From: Pardosa pseudoannulata | Lineage: Eukaryota > Arthropoda > Arachnida > Araneae > Lycosidae | Reading direction: 5' to 3' | NCBI GenBank assembly: GCA_032207245.1 | Contig: CM063503.1 | Coordinates: 109,437,354 to 109,501,353 of the forward strand | Length of the DNA: 64,000 nt | Program-made: the position numbers and the translations under genes | Shown: one piece after another, positions 51,859 to 61,740 of the stretch | Numbering within the stretch: the first letter of the stretch is position 1 | Layout: each line of letters opens with the position of its first letter | Notes under the pieces: model-generated | Database searches by the model: none | What the model saw: the letters and a program-made list of their open reading frames with translations, nothing else | Told to the model about the DNA's origin: nothing

Positions 51859-52752
51859 TGTATTTGTAATAAAATATCTAACAGAAAACTGTTATTCCTA
51901 TTAAGAGAAACATTATAGAAAAACTTCATCCTTTCAACTGAGTATACCGTTCTAAAATTTAAATAAAATATTCAAAAATACATATTTGGCAAATAAAGAT
52001 ATTTTTTAGTTATATATTGGATTTCAGACGAGCTTTATCAGAACTTTTCTTGATGAGTCTATTATCTTGAATATGTTTTCCTAAGTTACATACGATATAT
52101 GGCGTTACATCAAAGTCTACAAATCTGCACATGAGAATGAACTGCTTTTACTCTACGACTCGCCACTACACTAAATCATCTAAATGTTTTTGGTTATTAA
52201 TTATTATTGTTACATTCTGAATTTAACTGATTGCTTCAAAAAACAGCAAGAAATTTGGCAAGATTTTTCACTACTAGCACCACTTATACTCGTATACACT
52301 CACGTATTGGACACACAAGATTTTCATCTTTCTTTCGATTTATGAGTTTTATATTTCGTTCAGTTCTTTTCCCCAAATCCCTAAAATATCTACATTTTAT
52401 TTGTGTACATTTGAATACATATAGAGTGAATAATTATATCCTTAGCTGGTCTTTTCTATTGAACCGTTAGGCAAGTACTTTAAATTCCAAAAATTTTTCG
52501 AATAAAAAAACTAATTTTATAGTACTATTTAATTCAAAATATGAATTTAGAAAACGGTAAAATCTTATTATTTATACGTCTCTTGTGCTTATCTTTAGGA
52601 ATTGTAATAAAATAAAATTACTCTAACATTTAAAAGAGAAAATGTCCCACTTCCTCTGACAAATATTAACCTAGATATTTAGATTAAAAATTTCAATACT
52701 TTTTTTGTTAGAGTTGGTTTACAAAATTCATTACAGTAATTCAATATTGAAA
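51859..52752. other. AT-rich DNA, nothing supported
   Basis: No recognised feature; the 79-codon frame at 52231-52470 has no domain I know. Confidence 0.4.
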
Positions 52753-53548
52753 TGGTTGGTTGGTTGGTTGGTTGGTTGGTTTTGTTGGGTTTACGGGGGC
52801 AAAATCCAAATGAGGACATGCTGCGCCAAACAAATTATCACATAAAACAAAGTAATACAATTTAAAAGTAACAGAAATTACTAGTCAAAATTTAAGAAAA
52901 AAATACAAGAAAAATCGATGTAGAAAAAGATTCACATTAAAACATTTTAAAAACATTAAATGAGGTTTAAAACACTGATGCGGATGAGAAAATTGAAGAG
53001 TTTGGGATGAGTGGTTTTGCCTAAAAGTTCATTCAAACAAGGATGAAAAGTTTTAAAATAAATATAATAAAAACGTTTTAAAGCAGTACATGAAGTTAAA
53101 ATATGATGAACTGTGAGATGAGTGTAAATAAAGGAGCAGTTTGGAGCAGGCTCAGACAGTAGTAAATGTTTATGGGTTAGTCTACTATGACCGATACGCA
53201 TACGAGTTAATATGACATCTAATTTGCGATTTGATAGTGATGGCCAAAATGTAATAGTTGGCCTAATAGAATGAATCTTTGTTCCCGTTTCCAGGTTCCA
53301 GTCGTCTTTCCAGCGGTCCACGGTGAACAAAGCAATAGATGAAGTTGAAATGAAGTAAAATCGGCCAGTTTATCTTGAGAAGGGAGTTCTTCCACCAAAA
53401 ACGAGAGGGGGAGGGGTGTATTGAAAGTAAATTGGATGTGCAGGAGGCGTTGAATCAATCGTAGTGATGCAGAGAAACTTATAAATTGAATACTAAAACA
53501 AAGCAAGAGAAGACAAAAAATATACTTTAGGAAGTCCAGGTTCACCAA
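52753..53548 (-). mobile_element. 5'-truncated LINE copy with (TTGG)n tail
   Basis: TTGG repeats from 52753, a 3' block with ACATGCTGCGCCAAACAAAT (52817-52836), an A-rich stretch and then coding sequence of the LINE C-terminus. The upper boundary is uncertain, between 53400 and 53550. Confidence 0.82.
52956..53548 (-). pseudogene. LINE protein C-terminus, frameshifted
   Basis: Two overlapping minus-strand frames carry the fragment. DKLADF (in the frame 53219-53548) is the end of RNase H. VDRWKDDWNLETGTKIHSIR and KLDVILTRMRIGHSRLTHKH (frame 52956-53330) are the conserved region after it. The knuckle has lost its second Cys (CSFIYTHLTVHHILTSC). A frameshift near 53330-53390 separates the blocks, so the gene is dead. 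Confidence 0.82.
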
Positions 53549-54269
53549 TTAATTGGTACGATTCTATATTCCGTTCCCACGAATATGATAAAGCTCCATA
53601 TTTATAGCCTTAAATGTTAGAAATATGTGCAGGTATGTTTAAAAAATTCCACAAAATGTTTTATTACAGTAGGAAATAAATATGTTCAGTTATTATCTCC
53701 TAATGAAACGCGGCAACACTAACTTCTTCCTAACATTACATCAAAGCTCAATGTATCAGCACTATTTTTGTATTAATCAGATATTTCAAAGCACTTAGTA
53801 GTAGTTGTAACACCGGTTTACCAATCCAACACTTTGGAACACCACATTATCCACGAAAAGATTATTTGTTAGAAAATTAGAGATATCCTATGTAGATCAT
53901 CGCAAAGTTTTACCAATAAAATTGACTTTCATTATATTATAGTAGTGGTGCTTTCTGGTGTTTGGCAGCATAAAAAGATAAGTATCCACCCTGTGATTAT
54001 TGTCATACATTCTATTTATGCCATCTTTACTGCTATGTATACGGAGAAGAACAAATGAAACATATGCCACCAATTCTCTGACATTACCCTAACACCTGAA
54101 CCGAAGGGTTTGCCAGTACGAATACCAATAAGATTACTCTTTTACTACACATTTGTGTTCACTACTCTTAGCCAACCAACCGGAAAACGAACTGTGTATT
54201 TTTATGCAATTACAACTATGTACTAGATTCGTTTGCATTCGGGAAAAGTAATGACAATATCGCAATATT
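53549..54269. other. AT-rich DNA, nothing supported
   Basis: No recognised feature. Confidence 0.4.
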
Positions 54270-54282
54270 CAGGTGAAGTGTC

Positions 54283-54842
54283 GGTTGGTTGGTTGGTTTA
54301 TTGATTTAAGTTTATTGGCGCAAGATCCAAACTAGGACATACTGCTCCAAACAAAAGAGCACATATTAAAACAAAGTTATATAATTTAAAAGTAGGGAAA
54401 TTAATACTAAAATTTTAAGAAAAAGTATAGCAAAAACGAGGTAAAGACTCGCATTAAAACATTAAAAAATTTAGATGAGATTTAAAAACATCAGTGCGAA
54501 AGAGAAATTCAAATAGTTTGGGATGAAGAGCTTCGCCTAGAAGTTCGCTCAAACTAGGATGATATGTTTTAAAATATATATAATAATAACGTTTAAAAGC
54601 AGTACATTATGTTAAAATATGATGAATAGTGAGTTGATAATGGCAAATTGAACATTGCGGAGTACGCTCAGCACATAGTAAATGTTTATGAGTGAGTCGG
54701 CTATGGATAATGTGATGCCGTGTTAAAAGGACGTAAATTTTTCGATTTCTGAGAGGTGACCAAATTGAGATGGATGACCTAATGGAGTGAAGTTTATTTT
54801 GAGTTTCTGTGTTCCATTTTGCATTCCAGCGGTCATATGCGA
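54283..54842 (-). mobile_element. 5'-truncated LINE copy with near-perfect 13-bp duplication
   Basis: Flanked by CAGGTGAAGTGTC (54270-54282) and CAGGTGTAGTGTC (54843-54855). The tail GGTTGGTTGGTTGG and the 3' block (TTATTGGCGCAAGATCC) start at the low end; 560 bp in all. Confidence 0.9.
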
Positions 54843-54870
54843 CAGGTGTAGTGTCACTTGCTGTCTTCAT
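54607..54870 (-). pseudogene. LINE protein C-terminal fragment in an accidental frame
   Basis: The 87-codon frame begins MKTASDTTP, which is read from the target-site duplication and host flank. LINE sequence begins at AYDRWNAKWNTETQNKLHSI and includes KIYVLLTRHHIIHSRLTHKH and the start of the cysteine knuckle (CSICHYQLTIHHIL), then stops before the last Cys. The usual RLRIGH motif is degraded to RHHIIH. No function is expected; it is an example of a chimeric host-LINE frame. Confidence 0.82.
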
Positions 54871-55259
54871 AAATCAAGTGTTGACCAAATCATTAATCGG
54901 GATATTCGGACTACATCTTTTATTTCAGAGTGTTAAGTGAAATGCCACAATGTGAATTAGAATTCGTATACGTAAGATAATAGGAAAGTAAAAAATCCCT
55001 AGTCAAACTGTAAAACCTTGAAGTATAGTTTGAAAAATTTTTTGCACTTGAAATTTTACCGGCCAAACCAAGCTTGTTACATTTAAGAATAGTTATCCAC
55101 TGTGTATGTCTTTAAAAAGAACAAAAAAAAACCATAAAGATTAGGAATATTTAGAACAATGAACGTGTTAAGTTATTGTATTCATGGAGGTAAAACATAG
55201 TTTCGTATTAATGGATGCTCCAGATTTTTCCATCTGACATATTTTGTCTATCTTACTTT
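54856..55259. other. AT-rich DNA, nothing supported
   Basis: No recognised feature. Confidence 0.4.
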
Positions 55260-55273
55260 CAGTCTGTGTTCGA

Positions 55274-55877
55274 GTGAGTGAGTGTTAATTTTAATTGTGC
55301 AAAATCCAATATGGGATATGCTGCGCAAACAAAAGGTAAAGATAAGTCATAAAACAAGCAATTTAATTTTCGTAATGAAAAGGAAAACAAGATGAGAAAA
55401 ATACAGGTCACAACGATAAAAGTTATGTAATGTAACAGATTGTATAATATATAACAAATGATTATATAGGAGTAAAATGTATAAAATCGACAAAGTGCAG
55501 AATAAATACTGTCACCATAAAAAGGATCATATACAATTAAGAATGCCAATAGATTTGGATGGGGTGTTCCCCAACCAAATAACCCAAGTTTAAATCAGTC
55601 TTTTTAAAAAATGAGACGTTGATTATTAAAAAATTGACACTCAATTAAAATATGTAAAACTGTATACTCTTTCTTACAGCTGGTACAGTAGGGAGCTGTT
55701 TTATTGGTTAGGAGATAAAAATGAGATAACCGAGTATGGCCGACACGTAGACGAGTTAAAATTACATCTGTGCGTCTTAAAGGTATAATTGGCCATTCAG
55801 ACATGAAAGGTTTTAAAACTCTGAGCTTGTTGCCGTCCTGTTGATTCCACAACTCTTACAAACTAGTGTAAATGTGA
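55274..55877 (-). mobile_element. 5'-truncated LINE copy with a (GTGA)n tail and perfect 14-bp duplication
   Basis: CAGTCTGTGTTCGA at 55260-55273 and 55878-55891 brackets 604 bp. The 3' end carries GTGAGTGAGTG in place of TTGG repeats, followed by the familiar TTTTAATTGTGCAAAATCC and GATATGCTGCGCAAACAAAA block. It therefore belongs to the same LINE group but has a different tail unit. Confidence 0.92.
55604..55852 (-). pseudogene. LINE protein C-terminus, truncated
   Basis: The 82-codon frame contains WNQQDGNKLRVLKPFMSEWP, TDVILTRLRVGHTRLSHFYL and an intact Cx2Cx7Hx4C knuckle (CTSCKKEYTVLHILIEC). RNase H is absent because of the 5' truncation. No reverse transcriptase remains. Confidence 0.85.
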
Positions 55878-56177
55878 CAGTCTGTGTTCGAATTCCAAAC
55901 ACCTATGTGTCGACTGTAGGGATTAATGTGATTAGTTTTAATAATTCGTGCATATCCACTTTACAATGGATATAAATCCCATTTATACTCTTGGAAACTC
56001 CTATACCCTTCTCGCCATGAAAGATAAGTTCAAACCCAATTTCATTCTCTAGAAATTAAATTGTCTGGAAATTCTCTTAGAAATTAAACTGTCATTTGAC
56101 CCTCTCAATATAAAATAAATTATTTGAAGTTTTTGAAAAGTTCTAGATATCTAGATCACAGAGAATTGAAACATTTT

Positions 56178-56229
56178 GTTTTGGAACGCTACGATATATT
56201 GTTTTAATACACGAGGGCCAATGAGACCA
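56178..56229 (-). mobile_element. 3' fragment of SINE family 1
   Basis: GGAACGCTACGATATATTGT...ACGAGGGCCAATGAGACC matches the 3' part of the family 1 SINE in reverse. It is flanked by AAACATTTT at 56169-56177 and 56230-56238. Only about 52 bp remains; the tRNA-like head is lost by 5' truncation, which is unusual for a SINE. Confidence 0.68.
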
Positions 56230-56238
56230 AAACATTTT

Positions 56239-59081
56239 TGATCAGGCTAACTGTATATTTTACTAAATATAATAACAAGAGACGAAATAGAGAATAAACA
56301 TTTAGATTTCTTAATTTAAAAAAGTTGAAATTTTCAAGTAAAAAGCGTATTAAATGAATTCTTATCTTATTTAACTAGTTTAATTAAATGTCTACGATTT
56401 ATAATTTCTTAGAAAAAAGCGTAGTAATTTCCGAAATGAAAAACCTATATATAAATAAATAAAAAGAAGATCTTAGTGGGAGAGAATAATGTATATTTAA
56501 AATTATAGTCTAAATTATACATTTTTAAAAAATAATTTTACAAGTTTTCGAAAGTTTTGTCTTTATTTTAGTATAAACTATGAAAGTTTATTACAAAAAT
56601 AATTCGTTTAATTCCACTGAAACAGATTTTACTTCTCATCTTCTTATATTTATCTTAATATTTATGAGTTATACAGTATGCTATTATTCTTCTCAAAACA
56701 AATTTAATGTATCCATATTTTTCCTTTTACTATAGCGTTGAAAGCCTACACATGAGTTTCAAACAAGTCATTTTTTACAGCATCGATAAGTTCTCAAAAA
56801 TTATATATTTTGATTTTGAATTATTTGCTACTTATATTAAGATTTCATCCCCTACTGTATTTCTCTACATCTGTATTTGAAAATTTCTTTCTTCCTCTAG
56901 ATAAGACTTCTATATTATTTTATAATAAATTTCAAAAATTAACTGTAAAATGTTGTAACAACAAATATCTATTTCTCGTTCATTTCTTATTATTCATATT
57001 AATATATCCTTGATATTATTTTTAAATAATGCATTTCACTTTACAGACATGTATTCTGTTCCTAAAGTGGACAGAAAGCAAATAAAGTTTACAGCAAAAA
57101 TATAAAGAAACATGTCATTGATTTTCTTCATAATTATATGTGTATGTCTTTAATTAGGATGACTATGTATTAATTACTATTAATAATTAGAGAAACTTTG
57201 ATATGTTTTGGCAAACTCTGAAATTAAGAATGTAATTCAAAAAGAGTAAAAAAAAACATTTCCAAGAACATGAACGGTATAAGAAGAAAACTGCAATGTT
57301 GTTAATCACAGGTTTACTAAAACAGTCAATGAAATACATGGCACTAGATCTTATGTTCTTTATAACAATAAAGAATCAAACGAGCATTAGAAATTGTAAA
57401 TTTAAAGTAACACTAGACAAACCTCTCTTTAAACAAACAATCGAATTCTAAATCAAAATTTAAATTAATTCCTAACAAGTAGACCTTATTCGAATGGCAT
57501 CGATTCTCCAATAAATTGAAAAGCTAAAGCTGAGCATTTTTGGTACTTAGGTTTACTAAATATTTAATAAACATTTTCTGGGTAGTTGAGCTTAAGAAAT
57601 ATGTTTCTATAAAAACTTTTGATTTTTAAGTTCTTTAAAAATAGAATATCTTGCTTTTTTCAATAGTTAAATAGCTTATTAATAACTTCTTGCTATGCAG
57701 TAATAAAAAGAGAGAAGAAAGATGGAATTTCAGAGTTTATTTTATACTTGTAAAAATTTTAAATAAATTATAATACAAAATGCCATTTGATTGAATTATT
57801 CACATACTCTTTGGTTATTGTTCAGCACCTTCGAAAACTAAAAAAAAGCTTTAAAAAAAGACCCGATAAATTTCTCTCTTTCATTAATTATCAGTAATTA
57901 ATGCAAGTTTAGTTTTATTGCTACTTTTAATTTAATGAAATAGATTATAAGGATTAAAGCATTTCCAGTAAAATGAATGCGGTGCTTTTCTGAAGAAGTA
58001 CATATTGAAACGGCACAGAATTAGCATTTTTAAAGTTCTGTCAAGTATTTTTAGCTGTAAATGTTAATTAAAAATTTATTTAAATGTGACGGTTAACCAA
58101 AAGTTGTTGAACAGACAAAAAAATATGGCAAATAACTAAAAAGGGCAAAAGTAGTTAACTTTATGTCATTTAACAGAATTTTAATTTAATGCTCTTTCTA
58201 AAATATGCACATATTTGCAATCTTTTAAAAGCATTTTTGTATTTTATATATTAAGCGTATTTAAATATCCAATTAAAATGCAATCGTAAGTATTATAAAG
58301 GGATTAGTTGTATTATGTAAAATCATAAAGCTTTCTAAAAATTTATGTTTACATCTCAATTTTACCTTAATTGCAGTATTTAATGATTATAATGTAGATT
58401 ATAGATAAACAGATTACTTAATAGAGTATAAAAGTTAGTTTAAAGTTTATAGAGTATATAGTTTAAATAGTCAATAAAAAATAGTAATATTTGCCGTAAG
58501 GTTTTTCATATTACCGAAAATAGAAAGCTTTGAAACTTTAGTGTATCATTTTAAATTAAAATTTAATATTTTTGCCCATAATTAAATAATAATACTTGAG
58601 CGATTAAATAGAGAATATATTATTACTTACAACTAATATAGTTTTTTAATTAATAAATGAAATTGTTATAATAGTAATGTAATCAGCACCCTCATTACCT
58701 TCAATTTCCACATGTGAAGGAATCCAGCTAATGAATTATTTAGAAAATTAAATGTATTTTTGATTTATGTCACCTGTTTAATATTTTTTTTATTTTTATA
58801 TGTACCTTGGCTGTCTTTGAAGCGTGCATACATTTTCTTTATCCTATTTCAAAGAAAAACTACTAATTATCACACAATTTAGCACTTATTTCTTCCTAAA
58901 GTTTATGAAACAATTTGATTTAAATTAAATGCGTTATTCATTCAATTATAATAAGCTGTTTTGTTCTAGAAACGGACTATATTTATGGCAAGTAATATAA
59001 TCTAAAAAGTAATTTAAATTTTGAAGCGAACATATCCTTTATATGGGAACATAAATTACCCAATCCGAAGGCTAGGCATTC
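56239..59081. other. Very AT-rich DNA, nothing supported
   Basis: About 2.8 kb with no recognised family or gene. Confidence 0.5.
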
Positions 59082-59084
59082 TTT

Positions 59085-59130
<46 letters not shown>
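59082..59130. repeat. T10A39 homopolymer junction
   Basis: Ten T followed immediately by about 39 A, the longest homopolymer in the window. It could be the poly(A) tail of an old retroinsertion or a replication-slippage product; exact length is assembly-dependent. Confidence 0.9.
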
Positions 59131-59132
<2 letters not shown>

Positions 59133-59585
59133 TTGGTGAAAACAAAATTTACTGAAGACAGTGGAATGAAAAGATTTATTTTGCTTCAACAGCTTTTGAT
59201 CTCCAACATAACGGATTTTTAATGAAGACTTATGGCAATTGCAAATTATTTTTGAAGGATAATATCGATAGATTAGCATGGATAAACGATCCATTTAATG
59301 CCACCGCTCTATCAAACTCAGGAAAGTTAAATCTTATTCATTTATTTTGTAAGATTTGATTGTATAGAGTTCTTCATAGAAAGGAACGTAAAGAAATATT
59401 TTGACAATAGACAGTATCCTGTATCATTTTTGATTTCCAATGTAACATTTAACGAATACTTACACCTATAGAAAATTATTTTAAATGATAATATCGGTTG
59501 ATTTGCATAGATTAATTATCCATTTAATGTCACTGCTCCATAAGTTGCAGGAGAGGTGAAGCTTAGTTATTTTGAATGAATTAAT
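59131..59585. repeat. Diverged tandem duplication, about 230-bp period
   Basis: Segments around 59195-59320 (TTTTGATCTCCAACATAACG ... CCATTTAATGCCACCGCTC) reappear at 59428-59550 (TTTTGATTTCCAATGTAAC ... CCATTTAATGTCACTGCTC), offset 229-234 bp. Both include an AATTATTTT...GATAATATCG stretch. No coding sense; it directly follows the T10A39 tract. Confidence 0.72.
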
Positions 59586-60135
59586 TTCTGGTTATTGGTT
59601 ATATCGTTGGTTGAGGTTTTATAGCGTAAGATTCAATGAGAAGAAGATGCGTCAGGCGTAGGTTAAAAAATGAAACAGTAAAACGAACATCAAGGTTTGG
59701 TTTGGTTTGGTTTGTTAGGGCTTAATGGCACTACATCCAACTAACATCAAGAGACTAAAAACATTTATAAAAGAATACAAATAAAAACAGACCAGAGTAA
59801 ACAAAATTGAACACACATAATCGACAGTACTAAAAAAAGTTAGATAAAAGGAACCATTATAAAGAACAATAAAAACCAATTTAAATTTTAATTTGCACAA
59901 TTAAAGTAAATTATACAAAATTGAGTAAAAAGAATGCAAAATAATGAACGGTGAGCTGGCAATCGCAACGTGAGCAACGAGGGTGAGGTTACACCAATAG
60001 AAAATGGGAATAAACGAGTCTAGTTTGACCAGTGAAGTCTAGTCATGAGAATTTCGTGTTTCTGGATAGACATTGATGCCCAAGGAGTAATATGACCTTT
60101 GATGTTGTGAAGTTTATTACGCGTTTTCACAATTT
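59586..60135 (-). mobile_element. Old 5'-truncated LINE copy, interrupted
   Basis: A decayed tail (TTATTGGTTATATCGTTGG), then the 3' block (TTTTATAGCGTAAGATTC and AAGAAGATGCGTCAGGC) and a broken coding C-terminus: NKLHNIKGHITPWASMSIQK and HEILMTRL can be read on the minus strand near 60030-60125. It is interrupted by the 48-bp insertion at 59695-59742. More diverged than the copies at 41262, 54283 and 55274. Confidence 0.78.
59695..59742 (-). mobile_element. 48-bp TTTGG-tailed LINE stub nested in another LINE
   Basis: GTTTGG-type repeats and GGGCTTAATGGCACTACATC match the first bases of the 41262 copy. Flanked by AACATCAAG at 59686-59694 and 59743-59751. Comparison with the 12025 copy, which reads straight through this position, confirms an insertion. 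Confidence 0.88.
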
Positions 60136-61003
60136 CAATCGTTATGCTAATTATGAATTATAATATTTATTGCTGTTTTGATATAGCTATATACGGAACA
60201 GAGCCCTTATATTGATTTATAGTACCCTTAGCAAGTATTAACAAACATTTTCATTCCCCTAAATCCCTCCATGCTCTGAAACCAAACAGAAAAGAACATG
60301 GAAACCACAACAAATGAGCTGCTTACATGGTTTGAGAATCGAATAAATATGAGTTACAGTACCCGAACTGAGAATATCCAACATTCTCACTGAATCATTG
60401 TATTCAAAAGTTTTTTTCTGTTGCTTTTGGAAATATAAATTAAATTAAGGCTTCATACACTGCAATAAGTCCAGAATTAAATATTGAACAGAAAGAAGGA
60501 AGTCAATAACAGCCAATGAATGCTACATGCAAAACCAAAAATCGACGTAGTTTTCCGATTTAAAATCATCCTTGGGGATTTCGTATTAATCTCCATATCT
60601 ATTTCTATGATTGTGGAAAATGTGCCTGTATATATGGGTCGGTTTCACATTTTGCGAAACCTTTACAGGTCCGCAACTAAGGAATATTAAGCTCCTTCCA
60701 AGATGGAATTTTAAAATAAGGGTTCGGTGAAACTTCCTTATCTTTAAGCTACGTATTCGATAAAATTTTGCTTTTACGCAGACCGAAAGGAAGAATGAAG
60801 GATAGGAAGATTTGAATTTTTCACAAAAACTTTATAATGGCAACTAGTAATGGCAAATGAACAAAAATTGCTAGGATTAGAAATGTTCTAGTCTACTTTG
60901 GGGATAGGGATAATTACAGGAGATTTCCTCTGAAAGAGGAGGGTGTGCTCCAAATGTAACTATAGAGGCATAAAATATTCAAAAAAGATATATATTGTAG
61001 ATG
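60136..61003. other. AT-rich DNA, nothing supported
   Basis: No recognised feature. Confidence 0.4.
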
Positions 61004-61740
61004 TTGGTTAGTTGGTTGGTTTTAAAGGTTTATGTCGCAAAATCGACTAAGGACATACTGGGCCAAACAAGAGAATAATTCAGCAAATGGATGAAAGAAA
61101 ATGAAACGTTTGAAAAGAACACCAGAATTTAAAACAAGCAAAAGTTTAAGAATGAAATATCAAATTATTAAAAAACCACACAAAAGCAGAAGACAAAAAC
61201 AGAAACCACAGAGAATAAACAAAGGAATATAAACATTCATGAAATAAACCAGTAACATGTAAAAACTTAAAAAAATTCGGATGGGATCATCTCCATCAAG
61301 GCCAATTAAATGAAGGGATTTTGAATTAAAAAATATGAGATAAAAATGGTAAAACTGGAGCACGAAATTAAAAGATGTAAGACAGTGATAGCCAAATGAT
61401 AGTAAGAAAAGGTTGGTGTATCATTAGATAGAAGGTGAACATGCGTCAACTTTGTATGGCCAATTCGAAGGCGAGTAAGAATGTCATCTTTTTATGCGGG
61501 TACCAATGCTGTGTGGTAGATGTTTTAACATCTGATAAGTGGTGTTATCATTACCAGGGGATGAACTTTTTGGGTGTCTTAAACTGTTAAGTAGCTCATA
61601 ATCCGAGACAGGGCAATTGTACGGTATATTAGAGACTGAAATAAAACTTATAAAATATTTTTCAGCTTTTATTTTGTGGTGTAAAAACTCGCTTTAATAT
61701 GAAATACTAGTTAAGGTGGAAGCAAAATAAGAAGCCATGT
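61004..61740 (-). mobile_element. Internally deleted LINE copy with (TTGG)n tail
   Basis: Tail TTGGTTAGTTGGTTGG at 61004, 3' block (GGACATACTGGGCCAAAC), A-rich stretch, then coding sequence. Unlike the other copies, its upper part is from the start of the reverse-transcriptase domain, so most of RT and all of RNase H are missing between about 61480 and 61510. The upper boundary near 61740 is uncertain. Confidence 0.8.
61380..61720 (-). pseudogene. LINE protein: RT N-terminus joined to C-terminal region
   Basis: On the minus strand one frame reads EFLHHKIKAEKYF, YNCPVSDYELLNSLRHPKSS and SPGNDNTTYQMLKHLPHS (about 61515-61715). This is the entry to the reverse-transcriptase domain, with the PGxD motif. 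It then jumps to DILTRLRIGHTKLTHVHLL (about 61425-61485), the region after RNase H. The catalytic RT palm, thumb and RNase H are absent. The knuckle Cys are not recognisable. It documents that this LINE group carries an RT of the APE-type LINE style upstream of its RNase H. Confidence 0.78.

Noticed and set aside
59041..59294. 103-codon minus-strand frame with a phenylalanine run
   Set aside because: The phenylalanine run is the A39 tract read in reverse; the rest lies in a non-coding duplication.
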